A DNA stretch of 41,626 nucleotides, taken from positions 1 through 41,626 of the forward strand of contig JAQTRM010000002.1 in assembly GCA_028711825.1 (NCBI GenBank). The letters are read 5' to 3'. Both the position numbers and the translations under genes were made by a program. Under the pieces are notes generated by a model. The model was not told the DNA's origin and did not search any database. It saw only the letters and a program-made list of their open reading frames with translations. Each line of letters begins with the position of its first letter. The first letter of the stretch is position 1. Source of the stretch: Candidatus Omnitrophota bacterium. Its GTDB lineage: Bacteria; Omnitrophota; Gorgyraeia; Gygaellales; Profunditerraquicolaceae. Shown in pieces: positions 1 through 7,437 of the stretch.

Positions 1-723
1 ATTTTCCATTACCATGATCCCCGCCCCTTCCCCGAGCACGAAACCGCTCCTTTTCGAATCAAAAGGGCGGTAGGCACCCGCGGGGTCGGCGTTATTTTTT
101 GATAATGTTCCGTAAGTATTGCAGCATAATAAAGCGTAAGGACTGACCGGGGCTTCCATTCCCCCACCCAGGATCATATTTAATTTATTCTTGGACAGGA
201 CCTTACGGGCATAACCCAGCGCCATCAGGGAACTGGCGCGGTCGCTGACGATAGTTTTACTGAATCCTTTAATACCGTAATATATGGAAACCTGCCCTTG
301 CGGAGCCGCCGGAAACCAGGCGCTCGCCATATAAGGAGAGATTCCCTCCCGGCCTTCAAGGTAAAGATCTCTTAATTCGGTTTCGGCGAAAAGCCACCCT
401 CCGATGGCATTGCCCAAGAAGATTCCCATAAGATTAGGGTCTTCGCTTTTAACGTCGATTGCGGCATCCTGCAGCGCGAGTTCGGCAGCCACCAGCGCCA
501 GATGAGAAAAAGTGTCAATCTTCTTCAGGAGCCTTTCAGAGATATGGCTGTATTTCTCAAGGTCGTCGATCTGCCCGGCGATATGGGAAGGATAAAGCCC
601 CGCGTCGAAACGTGTAATCTCCTTGATAAAAGAACGCCCGCTTTTAATATTGGCCCAGAACTGCCGTTTGCCGATCCCCGACGGGCTAACCACCCCGATA
701 CCGGTAATTGCTATTTTTTTCAT
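1..723 (-). CDS. Beta-ketoacyl synthase homolog lacking the nucleophile Cys (KS-beta / chain-length-factor-like), 3' end outside window
   Basis: This reading frame runs off the left edge. The 241 visible residues begin with MKKIAITGIGVVSPSGIG, the N-terminus of FabF-type ketosynthases. They align without gaps to the neighbouring synthase around the active site: GIKGFSKTIVSDRASS here against GLKGVCNTVSTGCTAG there, so Arg162 replaces the catalytic Cys. The later FDSKRSGFVLGEGAG motif is conserved. The start ATG overlaps the stop of the upstream synthase in TAATG, implying translational coupling and a heterodimer. In type II polyketide and aryl-polyene systems the partner without Cys is the chain length factor; those usually carry Gln there, so Arg is unusual. 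The His residues of the C-terminal half cannot be seen. KS family membership is secure; the CLF role is inferred. Confidence 0.85.
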   Translation of the reverse strand, partial: MKKIAITGIGVVSPSGIGKRQFWANIKSGRSFIKEITRFDAGLYPSHIAGQIDDLEKYSHISERLLKKIDTFSHLALVAAELALQDAAIDVKSEDPNLMGIFLGNAIGGWLFAETELRDLYLEGREGISPYMASAWFPAAPQGQVSIYYGIKGFSKTIVSDRASSLMALGYARKVLSKNKLNMILGGGMEAPVSPYALLCCNTYGTLSKNNADPAGAYRPFDSKRSGFVLGEGAGIMVMEN

Positions 724-1985
724 TATCCACCAAACCTTCTAAAGATAAGCGAGGAATGAATCCCTGAAAATCCGCTGCTGGTTTTTAAAATCGTATTAAC
801 TTTTTTCGCGATCGCCTGGTTAGGGATATAATACAAATCACATTGGGGGTCTTTTTCCTCCTGGTTTATCGTCGGAGGCAGGATATTCTTCCCGAAAATC
901 ATGCTCACGATCGTCATTTCAATCGCGTTAGCCGCCGCCAGAGGATGCCCGATCATGGATTTAAGCGAGCTAACCGGTAACTTATAGGCGTAATCCCCGA
1001 AAATCGTTTTATAGGCGCTAGTCTCGAAAATATCATTCATCCTGGTACTTGAGCCGTGCGCGTTGATATAGTCAACCTCTTGAGGCTTGACTTGCGCGTC
1101 GGCCAAAGCCAGTCCGATGCAAATTTCCATTGCCCGGCCGTCTGAAGGCAGGTCCGTCATATGAAAAGCGTTACAACTGGTACCGAAACCGAGGATCTCG
1201 CAATAAATCGGGGCGTTGCGTTTTAAGGCATGGTTTAACTCTTCAAGCACCAGGAGCCCGGACCCCTCACCCAGGACAAAACCGTCGCGTTTATTGTCAA
1301 AAGGACGCGACGCTTTTTGCGGTTCATCATTATGCACGGAAAGGACATTCACCACATCAAAAGCGCCGAAAGTAACCGGAGTAAGAGGCGCCTCCGCCGC
1401 TCCGCAAATCATAATATCCTGCTCACCGTCCTGGATGCTCTCCAGGCCGAAACCCAAAGAATCCGTCCCCGCAGTGCACCCCGTAGAAACGGTATTACAA
1501 ACTCCTTTTAAACCAAAACGCGCGCTGATCTCTACCGAAGGGGTGTTAAACATCGCCGCGTCGTAAAGATCGGGGCGCACCAAAGCGGGATTAATCGGCA
1601 TCTTGCCGTTTTCAGTTACCAGGGCGAATTCTTCTTCCATATATTTAGTCCCGCAGATAGCATTAGCAAGACAGACTCCGAGACGCTGAGGGTCCTCCCG
1701 GGATAAATCAAGTTTGCTGTCTTCTACCGCCATCTTCCCGGCCGCCAGGGCAAACTGCACGTAACGGTCCATGCGCATTGCGTCTTCATGCGTCAGGCCG
1801 AATTCAAAAGGGTTAAAATCCCTGACTTCAGCGGCGATTTTGGTGTTAAACACCGAAACATCGAATCCGTCGACAAGACGGATCCCGGATTTACCGTTTA
1901 CAAACCCTTCCCAGGCATTTTTCTTGCCGATACCGTTGGGGGAAATCACCCCGATACCCGTAACTACCACTCGTTTCTTTTCCAT
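723..1985 (-). CDS. Beta-ketoacyl-ACP synthase, catalytically complete (FabF/KS-alpha type)
   Basis: This 420-aa thiolase-fold condensing enzyme would extend an acyl-ACP with malonyl-ACP. The N-terminus MEKKRVVVTGIGVISPNGIG is typical of FabF. The active-site Cys170 lies in VSTGCTAGTD, His310 in NAHGSSTRMND, and Lys342 and His347 in KSMIGHPLAAA, so the Cys-His-His triad is intact. Length matches the family (about 410-425 aa). A GGAG Shine-Dalgarno stands 11 nt upstream of the ATG. The next gene is a synthase without the Cys, coupled by a one-base stop/start overlap, which resembles a KS-alpha/KS-beta pair. Plain FabF of fatty acid synthesis is the alternative, but the paired partner and the redox and regulator neighbours favour a specialised pathway. 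The rest of the cluster presumably lies left of the window. Confidence 0.93.
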   Translation of the reverse strand: MEKKRVVVTGIGVISPNGIGKKNAWEGFVNGKSGIRLVDGFDVSVFNTKIAAEVRDFNPFEFGLTHEDAMRMDRYVQFALAAGKMAVEDSKLDLSREDPQRLGVCLANAICGTKYMEEEFALVTENGKMPINPALVRPDLYDAAMFNTPSVEISARFGLKGVCNTVSTGCTAGTDSLGFGLESIQDGEQDIMICGAAEAPLTPVTFGAFDVVNVLSVHNDEPQKASRPFDNKRDGFVLGEGSGLLVLEELNHALKRNAPIYCEILGFGTSCNAFHMTDLPSDGRAMEICIGLALADAQVKPQEVDYINAHGSSTRMNDIFETSAYKTIFGDYAYKLPVSSLKSMIGHPLAAANAIEMTIVSMIFGKNILPPTINQEEKDPQCDLYYIPNQAIAKKVNTILKTSSGFSGIHSSLIFRRFGG

Positions 1986-2000
1986 ATTGGTTTAAACTCC

Positions 2001-2049
2001 AGCCATAAGTTATAAGCTTTAAGTTATAAGCTTAAAACTTATAACTTAC
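2001..2049. repeat. Heptamer array, AT-rich family (7 units)
   Basis: Seven consecutive 7-mers in exact register: AGCCATA, AGTTATA, AGCTTTA, AGTTATA, AGCTTAA, then AACTTAT and AACTTAC in the opposite sense. The switch of orientation makes the array self-complementary (AAGTTATAAG against CTTATAACTT). It fills most of the gap between the TIGR04076-like gene and the ketosynthase. Confidence 0.85.
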
Positions 2050-2081
2050 CTCTTACTACTATATTATTTGTATTTTTAGCT

Positions 2082-2687
2082 TCAGGACTTAGAATTATCC
2101 TCCTTTACTCTCTTTACTTTAAAAACAATATTGCCGCCATCCGGGCAGGTTACCGTGTCGATCGAATCCGGATCCGGCATAAAGAAAAACTTTGCCCCGA
2201 AATTCAAGGCGAATAAAGCGGGAAAAGCGGTATGAAATGCCGCGCCGCAGAAGCCCGGAATGCATTTTAGCCCCTGAGTTTCCCACTTATCCCCGACCTT
2301 ATACCCGAAAGCGCATTTACCTTTGGACTGGACCACTTCTACGATCATTTTTTTAGGATTCGGGCCTTTGTGCTCCGGATCCCGCGGTATAAAATCAAGC
2401 TTCCCTTCCTTATCCAGAATCTCCGCTTTAAATTCGAGTTTCCCGCCGTCCGGACAGGTCACCAGCAGGGAGCGTTGATTGTCGCGAAAACCGAATCGCG
2501 CCCCGAAGCTTAAGGCGTAAATCACCGGGAAAAGAGCGTGCGCCAACCCCAAACAAAAGTGCTTGGGGCCGTGGGTAAAATCCTCCAAGGTAAGCTCATC
2601 GCCGACCTTATACCCATGGTAACACTCACCCATCACCTTGGTCACGGTAAGCTTAAGACGGGGGAAAGGGGTTTTCACTTCTTCCAT
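2082..2687 (-). CDS. Tandem TIGR04076-like domain protein, function unknown
   Basis: The 201 residues are an internal duplication of a domain of about 95 aa. Each half has the order GxCxxGYKVGD, a Cys/His-containing segment followed by a hydrophobic run (FCLGLAHALFPVIYALSFGA; GFCGAAFHTAFPALFALNFGA), then VTCPDGG. This pattern matches the TIGR04076 family, normally one copy of about 85-95 aa. Function is unknown; the repeated Cys and His suggest metal or redox binding, but that is only an inference. No signal peptide is visible. The stop is one base from the ATG of the upstream panE-like gene's end, so the gene belongs to the same operon as the ketosynthases. It would be the third gene after the palindromic promoter at 4014-4042. 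Confidence 0.75.
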   Translation of the reverse strand: MEEVKTPFPRLKLTVTKVMGECYHGYKVGDELTLEDFTHGPKHFCLGLAHALFPVIYALSFGARFGFRDNQRSLLVTCPDGGKLEFKAEILDKEGKLDFIPRDPEHKGPNPKKMIVEVVQSKGKCAFGYKVGDKWETQGLKCIPGFCGAAFHTAFPALFALNFGAKFFFMPDPDSIDTVTCPDGGNIVFKVKRVKEDNSKS

Positions 2688-2688
2688 T

Positions 2689-3693
2689 TTAAATATACTC
2701 CCTGGTTTTTTGCAGCAGCTCTTCGCGACTGAAAAAATCGCGGCTGGCCTCCACCCGGTGCACCATTTCCACCAGGGTTTTATTCAAAGGGGCCTGAAGA
2801 CTATTCTCCTCCGCCAACCGCACAAATTCGCCGTTAATATAATCTATCTCCGAGAGCTTTCCGCGCATAATACTTTGCAGGATCGAACCGTATAAAGGAT
2901 CCTTGCTTAAATTTCTCATCATTCCCGAAAAGATCTCGGCGGCATGCGCGCTGGGCATCGCGGTGAGCTTAGTAAGGTTCTCTACCGGGAAACCCGGCAA
3001 GGAAACCAGTTTAATACCAATCTTATCAAAAACTTCAAAAGCCTCTTTCCAAATCGCGATACTGATCCGGCTTACCGCCAGGTCCCCGAAAACTTCCTGC
3101 ATGCTTTTACCCAGGATCGCAGGCAAACAGTTGTTGGCGTTCACAAAAATCTTCAAATACTTCATTCCCCGCATATCCTGGCTGATTACCGTCGGAAACG
3201 CCTTATTCAAAACCAGGCTCAGGGAAAGGATATTTTCCGTAGGCTGAGGATCAAAAACACTGCCCAGTATCCAATTTCCTTCGAAATTATGCACTACCTT
3301 CCCGCTCTCCAGGTTAGTCGAACCGAACATCACGATACTGGAAGCGATCTTTTTTTCCGGCAGATACGCTGCGGCGATCTTATCGGCCTGGATACCGTTC
3401 TGAGTAGTGAGCAGGAGCGCCTCACGGAGAAAACCGGCGTTAGCAGACAAAGCCGTGTCAACATCCTGGGTCTTGGTCGCCAGGATCACCAATTCCGGCG
3501 AAAAATCCAGAGATTCAGCGGTATCCAAACGCACCAGCATGCTGCCGCGAACCCCGGAGATAGATATACCTTTCTGTCCGATCTGACTTATCCCCGGGAG
3601 GCGTCCGACCAGAGTAACATCTTCTCCTTTTTCCTTAAGGTAGCCTGCGACCAGACAACCGATCGCTCCGGCGCCGATTACCGCGATACGCAT
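2689..3693 (-). CDS. Ketopantoate reductase family protein (PanE/ApbA-like)
   Basis: A 334-aa NADPH-dependent 2-oxoacid reductase. The first residues, MRIAVIGAGAIGCLVAGYL, are a Rossmann GxGxxG motif. The segment MKYLKIFVNANNCLPAILGKS corresponds to the C-terminal-domain helix that carries the catalytic Lys and Asn in PanE. Length fits the family (about 300-330 aa). The canonical enzyme makes pantoate for coenzyme A and the ACP prosthetic group, which would fit beside ketosynthases. However, the family also holds reductases of other substrates, and no panB or panC is seen. Its ATG overlaps the preceding stop as TAATG, so it is translationally coupled to the 92-aa protein. The fold is sure; substrate is open. 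Confidence 0.82.
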   Translation of the reverse strand: MRIAVIGAGAIGCLVAGYLKEKGEDVTLVGRLPGISQIGQKGISISGVRGSMLVRLDTAESLDFSPELVILATKTQDVDTALSANAGFLREALLLTTQNGIQADKIAAAYLPEKKIASSIVMFGSTNLESGKVVHNFEGNWILGSVFDPQPTENILSLSLVLNKAFPTVISQDMRGMKYLKIFVNANNCLPAILGKSMQEVFGDLAVSRISIAIWKEAFEVFDKIGIKLVSLPGFPVENLTKLTAMPSAHAAEIFSGMMRNLSKDPLYGSILQSIMRGKLSEIDYINGEFVRLAEENSLQAPLNKTLVEMVHRVEASRDFFSREELLQKTREYI

Positions 3694-3971
3694 TATTCCT
3701 GCCTATTCTTGGGGAATCCGTATTTTTTATAATCAAATCCGTTCTGCCCGAGCAGGCGGACCATCATGCTGTAAAACGGGGAGGGAACGTCCGAGAAGAA
3801 AGCCGCCACCACATCCTCTTCCTGAACCCGGTCGCTTTTACGCCCAAAGGCAGACTCTTCAGCCCGGCGCCTGACCACTTCCTCGGTAATATGGCGGTGG
3901 AAAAGGGGGATCTTGGAGATCAAAATCCTGAATTTATTTTCTGTTCCGGTTTCCCAGATCATCATTGCCAT
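3693..3971 (-). CDS. Small protein resembling the PCP_red domain, first gene of the KS operon
   Basis: This 92-aa protein has a run, KFRILISKIPLFHRHITEEV followed by VRRRAEE and then EEDVVAAFF, that resembles the PCP_red domain. That domain occurs at the C-terminus of light-independent protochlorophyllide reductase subunit B and in many small stand-alone proteins of unknown role. The match is by eye and moderate. Nothing suggests chlorophyll synthesis here. It is the first gene after the operator-bearing promoter and ends in a TAATG overlap with the reductase. The start is ambiguous: the sequence AGGATGGCAATG puts the AGG too close to the first ATG (3971) and well placed for the ATG at 3965. 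The true protein may therefore lack its first two residues. Confidence 0.6.
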   Translation of the reverse strand: MAMMIWETGTENKFRILISKIPLFHRHITEEVVRRRAEESAFGRKSDRVQEEDVVAAFFSDVPSPFYSMMVRLLGQNGFDYKKYGFPKNRQE

Positions 3972-3990
3972 CCTGATTTATCACACATAG

Positions 3991-4012
3991 ATATAGTAAA
4001 ATTTTACTATAT
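3991..4012. promoter_or_regulatory. 22-bp perfect palindrome, candidate operator
   Basis: The arms ATATAGTAAAA and TTTTACTATAT are perfect reverse complements with no spacer. It begins two bases downstream of the -10 element on the minus strand and so covers the expected transcription start of the KS operon. A dimeric repressor bound here would block initiation. The PadR-type regulator encoded just upstream is the obvious candidate ligand, by inference. Confidence 0.75.
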
Positions 4013-4013
4013 A

Positions 4014-4042
4014 ATTCTAATCAAGACCATGGTCTTTGTCAA
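4014..4042 (-). promoter_or_regulatory. Strong sigma70-type promoter of the KS operon with palindromic spacer
   Basis: On the minus strand TTGACA (4042-4037) and TAGAAT (4019-4014) are separated by 17 nt. The spacer contains the perfect 14-bp palindrome AAGACCATGGTCTT (4023-4036). The 22-bp palindrome at 3991-4012 follows directly. Transcription would start near 4007, giving a leader of about 36 nt before the first gene. Confidence 0.75.
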
Positions 4043-4054
4043 GTGAATTAAGCT

Positions 4055-4110
4055 AGTTATAAGCCATAAGCGAGGAGTTTATAACTTAAAACTTACCGCT
4101 TATATCTTAA
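4055..4110. repeat. Heptamer array, AT-rich family (8 units)
   Basis: Eight 7-mers in register: AGTTATA, AGCCATA, AGCGAGG, AGTTTAT, AACTTAA, AACTTAC, CGCTTAT, ATCTTAA. It is the same family and the same forward-then-reverse layout as the array at 2001-2049. It runs into the stop codon of padR and ends 13 bp before the -35 box of the KS promoter. Confidence 0.8.
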
Positions 4111-4622
4111 ATCTTCTTAAGAAGGGATTTTAAAAAACGTTCTTCGGCGCGTAAAAGACAGAGGTTATGCTCCATAATCCTGCGCAGAGGCAAAGAACGC
4201 TTCAATTCACGGGAGATCAGCATACCTTTAATCCCGGAGGAAATCTTTTCCAGGATTTCCAGCCTCTTTTCCAACCGCCGGCGAGCCTGGGAAACTTTCA
4301 GAAAATCAAGGAAATAAAGACTGAGGTCCAGGGTAAACTGCGGACGCGTGAAATCAAGCAGATTCCTATTAAGCAAAGATTCAAACCGCCCTTTGCCTTT
4401 AGGGGTAAGACAATAAACCAACCGGGCGGGCCTTTTGCCTTTTTTGACTACACATTTAGCAAGCAGGCCTTTTTTTTCGAGAATTTTCAGGGGATAATAT
4501 ATCGAGTTAAGCCGGACTCCGGCGAAGAGAGAGAGGATTTTACGGACTTTAACTTTAATTTCATAACCGTGCTTGGGGCTTTGGCGCAGCAGCCCTAACA
4601 GGATAAGCTCCTGGTCGATCAT
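4107..4622 (-). CDS. PadR-family transcriptional regulator
   Basis: A 171-aa protein whose first 90 residues form the PadR winged helix: MIDQELILLGLLRQSPKHGY, then NSIYYPLKILEKKGLLAK and the wing RLVYCLTPKGKGRF. The C-terminal 80 residues are Arg/Leu/Glu-rich and helical, as in the PadR dimerisation region. The ATG overlaps the accA stop as ATGA. PadR proteins are mostly repressors that bind inverted repeats and release on phenolic or lipophilic ligands. The two palindromes in the promoter 70-110 bp downstream are its likely targets, which would make it the local regulator of the KS operon; this is inferred from position. Confidence 0.85.
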   Translation of the reverse strand: MIDQELILLGLLRQSPKHGYEIKVKVRKILSLFAGVRLNSIYYPLKILEKKGLLAKCVVKKGKRPARLVYCLTPKGKGRFESLLNRNLLDFTRPQFTLDLSLYFLDFLKVSQARRRLEKRLEILEKISSGIKGMLISRELKRSLPLRRIMEHNLCLLRAEERFLKSLLKKI

Positions 4623-5566
4623 GCGGTAACGCCCATTGACCTGAATTTCTTATACCTTAGTTTAAGCAGCTCATCCTTATCTAAAGAGGCTAGCTCCTTA
4701 AGGCTCTTTAAGATCGATTCTTTAACGCTGGCGGCGATCTTTTGAGGGTCACGGTGAGCCCCGCCTAAAGGTTCAGGGATTACTTCATCGATCAGGCCCA
4801 TTTTAAGGAGGTCCGGACCGGTAAGTTTCAGGGCTTCGGCGGCCTGCGGAGCCTTGGCCCCGTCTTTCCAAAGTATCGCGGCGCATCCTTCGGGAGAAAT
4901 AACAGAATAGTATGAATTCTCCAAAACCGCCAGGCGGTCGGCAACCCCCACCCCCAGAGCTCCTCCCGATCCTCCTTCACCGATCACAATCGCCACGATC
5001 GGAACGGCGCATCCGGCCATTTCTCTTAAATTCAACGCGATCGCGTGGGATTGCCCGCGTTCCTCCGCTCCGACACCCGGATATGCCCCGGGCGTATCAA
5101 TGAAAACTACGATCGGCAATCCGAACTCCTCGGCCATCTGCATCAGGCGCAGCGCCTTACGGTACCCTTCCGGATGCGCGCAGCCGAAATTACGCTTCAA
5201 ATTCTCTTTGGTATCGCGGCCTTTCTGATGGCCGATTACCATAACCTTTTTCTTGTCGATTTTCGCCAGCCCGCAAACCATCGCTTTATCATCGCTGAAA
5301 AGCCGGTCCCCGTGCAATTCCATAAAATCCGACATCATAAGATCTATATAATCCTGAGTATACGGGCGCAGAGGATGACGGGCAAGCTGCACTTTCTGCC
5401 AGGCGGAAAGGTTGACGTAAGTATCTTTTTTCAACTGTTCCAGCTTATCATCCAGTTTTTTAATCTCGCCGGAAAGATCAATCTTCTTTTCCACCATGAA
5501 CGATTTAAGTTCCTGGATCTTCTTTTCCAGCTCTACAATAGGTTTTTCGAAATCTAATCCAGCCAT
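4619..5566 (-). CDS. accA: Acetyl-CoA carboxylase carboxyltransferase subunit alpha
   Basis: The 315-aa AccA has the typical helical N-terminus (FEKPIVELEKKIQELK), then LSAWQKVQLARHPLRPYTQDY, RDTKENLKRNFGCAHPEGYR, the crotonase-fold core FIDTPGAYPGVGAEERGQS and the oxyanion-hole region VIGEGGSGGALG. It transfers carboxyl from biotin on BCCP to acetyl-CoA to make malonyl-CoA, the extender used by fatty acid and polyketide synthases. Length matches E. coli AccA (319 aa). Its partner accD is not in the window. It starts 5 nt after the L,D-transpeptidase stop and overlaps padR by 4 nt. Malonyl-CoA supply next to a ketosynthase operon may be functional or coincidental. Confidence 0.97.
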   Translation of the reverse strand: MAGLDFEKPIVELEKKIQELKSFMVEKKIDLSGEIKKLDDKLEQLKKDTYVNLSAWQKVQLARHPLRPYTQDYIDLMMSDFMELHGDRLFSDDKAMVCGLAKIDKKKVMVIGHQKGRDTKENLKRNFGCAHPEGYRKALRLMQMAEEFGLPIVVFIDTPGAYPGVGAEERGQSHAIALNLREMAGCAVPIVAIVIGEGGSGGALGVGVADRLAVLENSYYSVISPEGCAAILWKDGAKAPQAAEALKLTGPDLLKMGLIDEVIPEPLGGAHRDPQKIAASVKESILKSLKELASLDKDELLKLRYKKFRSMGVTA

Positions 5567-5571
5567 AGTAA

Positions 5572-6381
5572 TTACTCGATTATTGTAACTTCCGTGCCTG
5601 CGGGAATGATATCATAAAGCTCTTCCACATCGGAATTCTTCAGGCGCACACATCCCTGGGTCACCTGTTTTCCCAGATCCTGCGGCTCAGTGGTCCCGTG
5701 GATACCATAACCCGCCAGGTCGAAACCCATCCAGCGCGTACCCAGAACATTCTCCTGGCTCTCCGGAGGAACCACCGCACCCGCCTTAAACCAGGTAGGA
5801 TTGGCAAGCTTGTTGACAACCTTAAAAGTACCCGCGGGGGTACAATTATTCTTGCCGGTAGAAACAATATAGGTCTTCACAATCTCTTCGTCGCTCTTCA
5901 ACATGAGGATATTTTGCGATTTATCCACCAAAACACTGAAAGGGGAATTCCACACCTTGATCTTGCGGCCGGGGATAATAAGCGAATCGCTGATATTATT
6001 ACTTTTCATAATAAGCTCAACGGTAGTCTTGTATCGACGGGCGATCTTATTCAAGGTATCCCCGGGACGGATCTCATAGGTGATGCTCTTGGGGGTAATG
6101 GCGGGCGAAAAAAGCAGCTTAATATTTATCTCTTCGTTTTTCTTCTGCCAGTCCATTATTTCGGGGGATTCCGGAAAATCAGCAACCAGTTTCTGATATA
6201 ATAATTTAGCCCCCCAAAGATCCCCTTTAGATTCCAGATTACGCGCCTGTTCCGAAAGCGAACGCGTAGATGAACTCTCGGAAGAAGAAACGGTTTTACA
6301 TATCTTCTTGCCGCTTAAAAAAACAAGTGCGCCCCCGGCAACAACCACAGAAACGGCAATGATCCAAATCTTTTTATTCAC
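5572..6381 (-). CDS. LysM domain / L,D-transpeptidase (YkuD)
   Basis: A 269-aa envelope protein. Residues 1-24 form a signal anchor (KKIWIIAVSVVVAGGALVFL). Residues 40-90 are a short helical TPR-like stretch, 101-144 a LysM peptidoglycan-binding domain (YEIRPGDTLNKIARRYKTTV), and 150-268 a YkuD catalytic domain. His228 (YGIHGTTEP) and Cys244 (TQGCVRLKNSD) match the HxGT...SxGCxR signature. It should form 3-3 cross-links or attach proteins to peptidoglycan in the periplasm. The start codon is GTG with GGGGAG just upstream. It is followed closely by accA and preceded by DUF212, a mixed housekeeping run. Confidence 0.93.
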   Translation of the reverse strand: MNKKIWIIAVSVVVAGGALVFLSGKKICKTVSSSESSSTRSLSEQARNLESKGDLWGAKLLYQKLVADFPESPEIMDWQKKNEEINIKLLFSPAITPKSITYEIRPGDTLNKIARRYKTTVELIMKSNNISDSLIIPGRKIKVWNSPFSVLVDKSQNILMLKSDEEIVKTYIVSTGKNNCTPAGTFKVVNKLANPTWFKAGAVVPPESQENVLGTRWMGFDLAGYGIHGTTEPQDLGKQVTQGCVRLKNSDVEELYDIIPAGTEVTIIE

Positions 6382-6396
6382 CTGCTCCCCCTTCTC

Positions 6397-6849
6397 CTAT
6401 CTGCTCCAAAAAACCAGGGCAATTACCACGCCCAGAAAAAAACCCATAATTACTTCCACCGGAGTATGCCCGATAAGCTCGCGTAAACGCTCCTGCCGGA
6501 TCTTTCCGCGCCAGTAGATATCCTCCATGATCGTATTCAGGATACCCGCCTGCTTTCCGGTGGAACGGCGCACCCCTTGCGCGTCGAACATCACCACGAT
6601 CGCGAAAGCGAAGGCCAGGGCGAAATAAACACTGTCAAACCCGCATTCCAAACCGATGCTCGTCCCCAGGCAGGCCGCCCCCGCGGCGTGCGCCGAAGGC
6701 ATTCCGCCGCTGCCGATAAAAAGGCGAAAATCAAACTTTTTCTTGCGAAAGACCCCGATCATTACCTTGATCGTCTGGGCGACCAGCCAGGCGGAAACCG
6801 TCGCCATAAGGATCTTGTTCCTATAGATCTCGATTAGAAAATCCTTCAT
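6397..6849 (-). CDS. Divergent PAP2 family membrane protein (DUF212)
   Basis: A 150-aa integral membrane protein matching the DUF212 (divergent PAP2, YuiD-like) family. It has the landmarks LVAQTIKVMI, GSGGMPSAHAAGAACLGTSI, MFDAQGVRRSTGKQAGILN and ELIGHTPVEVIMGFFLGVVI. PSAH and GHTPVEV correspond to PAP2-type phosphatase motifs, so lipid phosphate phosphatase activity is plausible but unproven for this family. About four membrane helices are visible. The ATG overlaps the stop of the upstream coiled-coil gene as ATGA. Confidence 0.9.
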   Translation of the reverse strand: MKDFLIEIYRNKILMATVSAWLVAQTIKVMIGVFRKKKFDFRLFIGSGGMPSAHAAGAACLGTSIGLECGFDSVYFALAFAFAIVVMFDAQGVRRSTGKQAGILNTIMEDIYWRGKIRQERLRELIGHTPVEVIMGFFLGVVIALVFWSR

Positions 6850-7394
6850 TCTTCCTTGCTTTTTACGGGGAGGACCTCGATTTTAACCTTACCGGACTGT
6901 CCGTCTTTAACCAGGAAACCCCGGTTTTCTCCAGCAGGGACTCCGGAATTACTGTTTTTTACAGATTGCTTCTCCTTGAGGACTTTCTGCGGATTAATCC
7001 GGGGCCCTGAAGAGGAAGGCTGCCCGGACCCGGCGTAAATACTTTTCTGGATTGTAACAAGCGCCTCATTCTGGGCCTTAACCGCCTTCAACTCATCCTG
7101 CATGCCGGACTTCTCCCGGAAAAGGCGCCTTAGCCTATCGCGGCCAGCCTTAACATAGGCTTTAAGCCGGGCGTTTTTCTCGGTCAGATTTTTATTGGAA
7201 ACCTTCTCCTTCCCCAATTCCTGCAATAAGTTTTGTTTCTCCTTGGTCAATGAAAGAACTTCTTCCCGGGTTTTCTGCAAATCACTCTGGAGTAAAGAAC
7301 GCGTTTTTAACCACCCCGTATATCCGAAAAGAGCGAAACCGGAAAAAATTAAGAATAAAGCAAGCGCTAGAGTTTTAATCCTTTCCTTATTCAT
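6846..7394 (-). CDS. Membrane-anchored coiled-coil protein, unknown function
   Basis: A 182-aa protein with an N-terminal transmembrane anchor (residues 8-26, LALALFLIFSGFALFGYTGW). A long charged helix at 30-115, rich in Lys/Glu/Leu heptads (LQSDLQKTREEVLSLTKEKQ, then NLLQELGKEK), reads as a coiled coil. It ends in a low-complexity Ser/Gly/Lys tail. I do not recognise a family. The layout would suit a periplasmic or cell-division-like scaffold, but nothing in the sequence proves that. The perfect -10 box TATAAT ends only 8 nt before the ATG and no Shine-Dalgarno lies in between, so the mRNA may be leaderless. Confidence 0.7.
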   Translation of the reverse strand: MNKERIKTLALALFLIFSGFALFGYTGWLKTRSLLQSDLQKTREEVLSLTKEKQNLLQELGKEKVSNKNLTEKNARLKAYVKAGRDRLRRLFREKSGMQDELKAVKAQNEALVTIQKSIYAGSGQPSSSGPRINPQKVLKEKQSVKNSNSGVPAGENRGFLVKDGQSGKVKIEVLPVKSKEE

Positions 7395-7402
7395 AAGGCT
7401 AT

Positions 7403-7430
7403 ATTATATAATCACCCTCTCAAAAAGCAA
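7403..7430 (-). promoter_or_regulatory. Promoter directly abutting the coiled-coil gene
   Basis: On the minus strand TTGCTT (7430-7425), a 16-nt spacer and TATAAT (7408-7403). Predicted start is about 7396, two bases from the ATG at 7394, so the transcript would be essentially leaderless. The -35 box matches only three of six positions. Confidence 0.45.
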
Positions 7431-7437
7431 GCTATTT

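Noticed and set aside
2944..3732. A 262-codon plus-strand reading frame
   Set aside because: Antisense shadow of the ketopantoate-reductase-like gene with no ribosome site or recognisable motif.
3693..3971. Evidence for bacteriochlorophyll synthesis from the PCP_red-like gene
   Set aside because: The domain occurs in many non-phototrophs and no other pigment gene is present.
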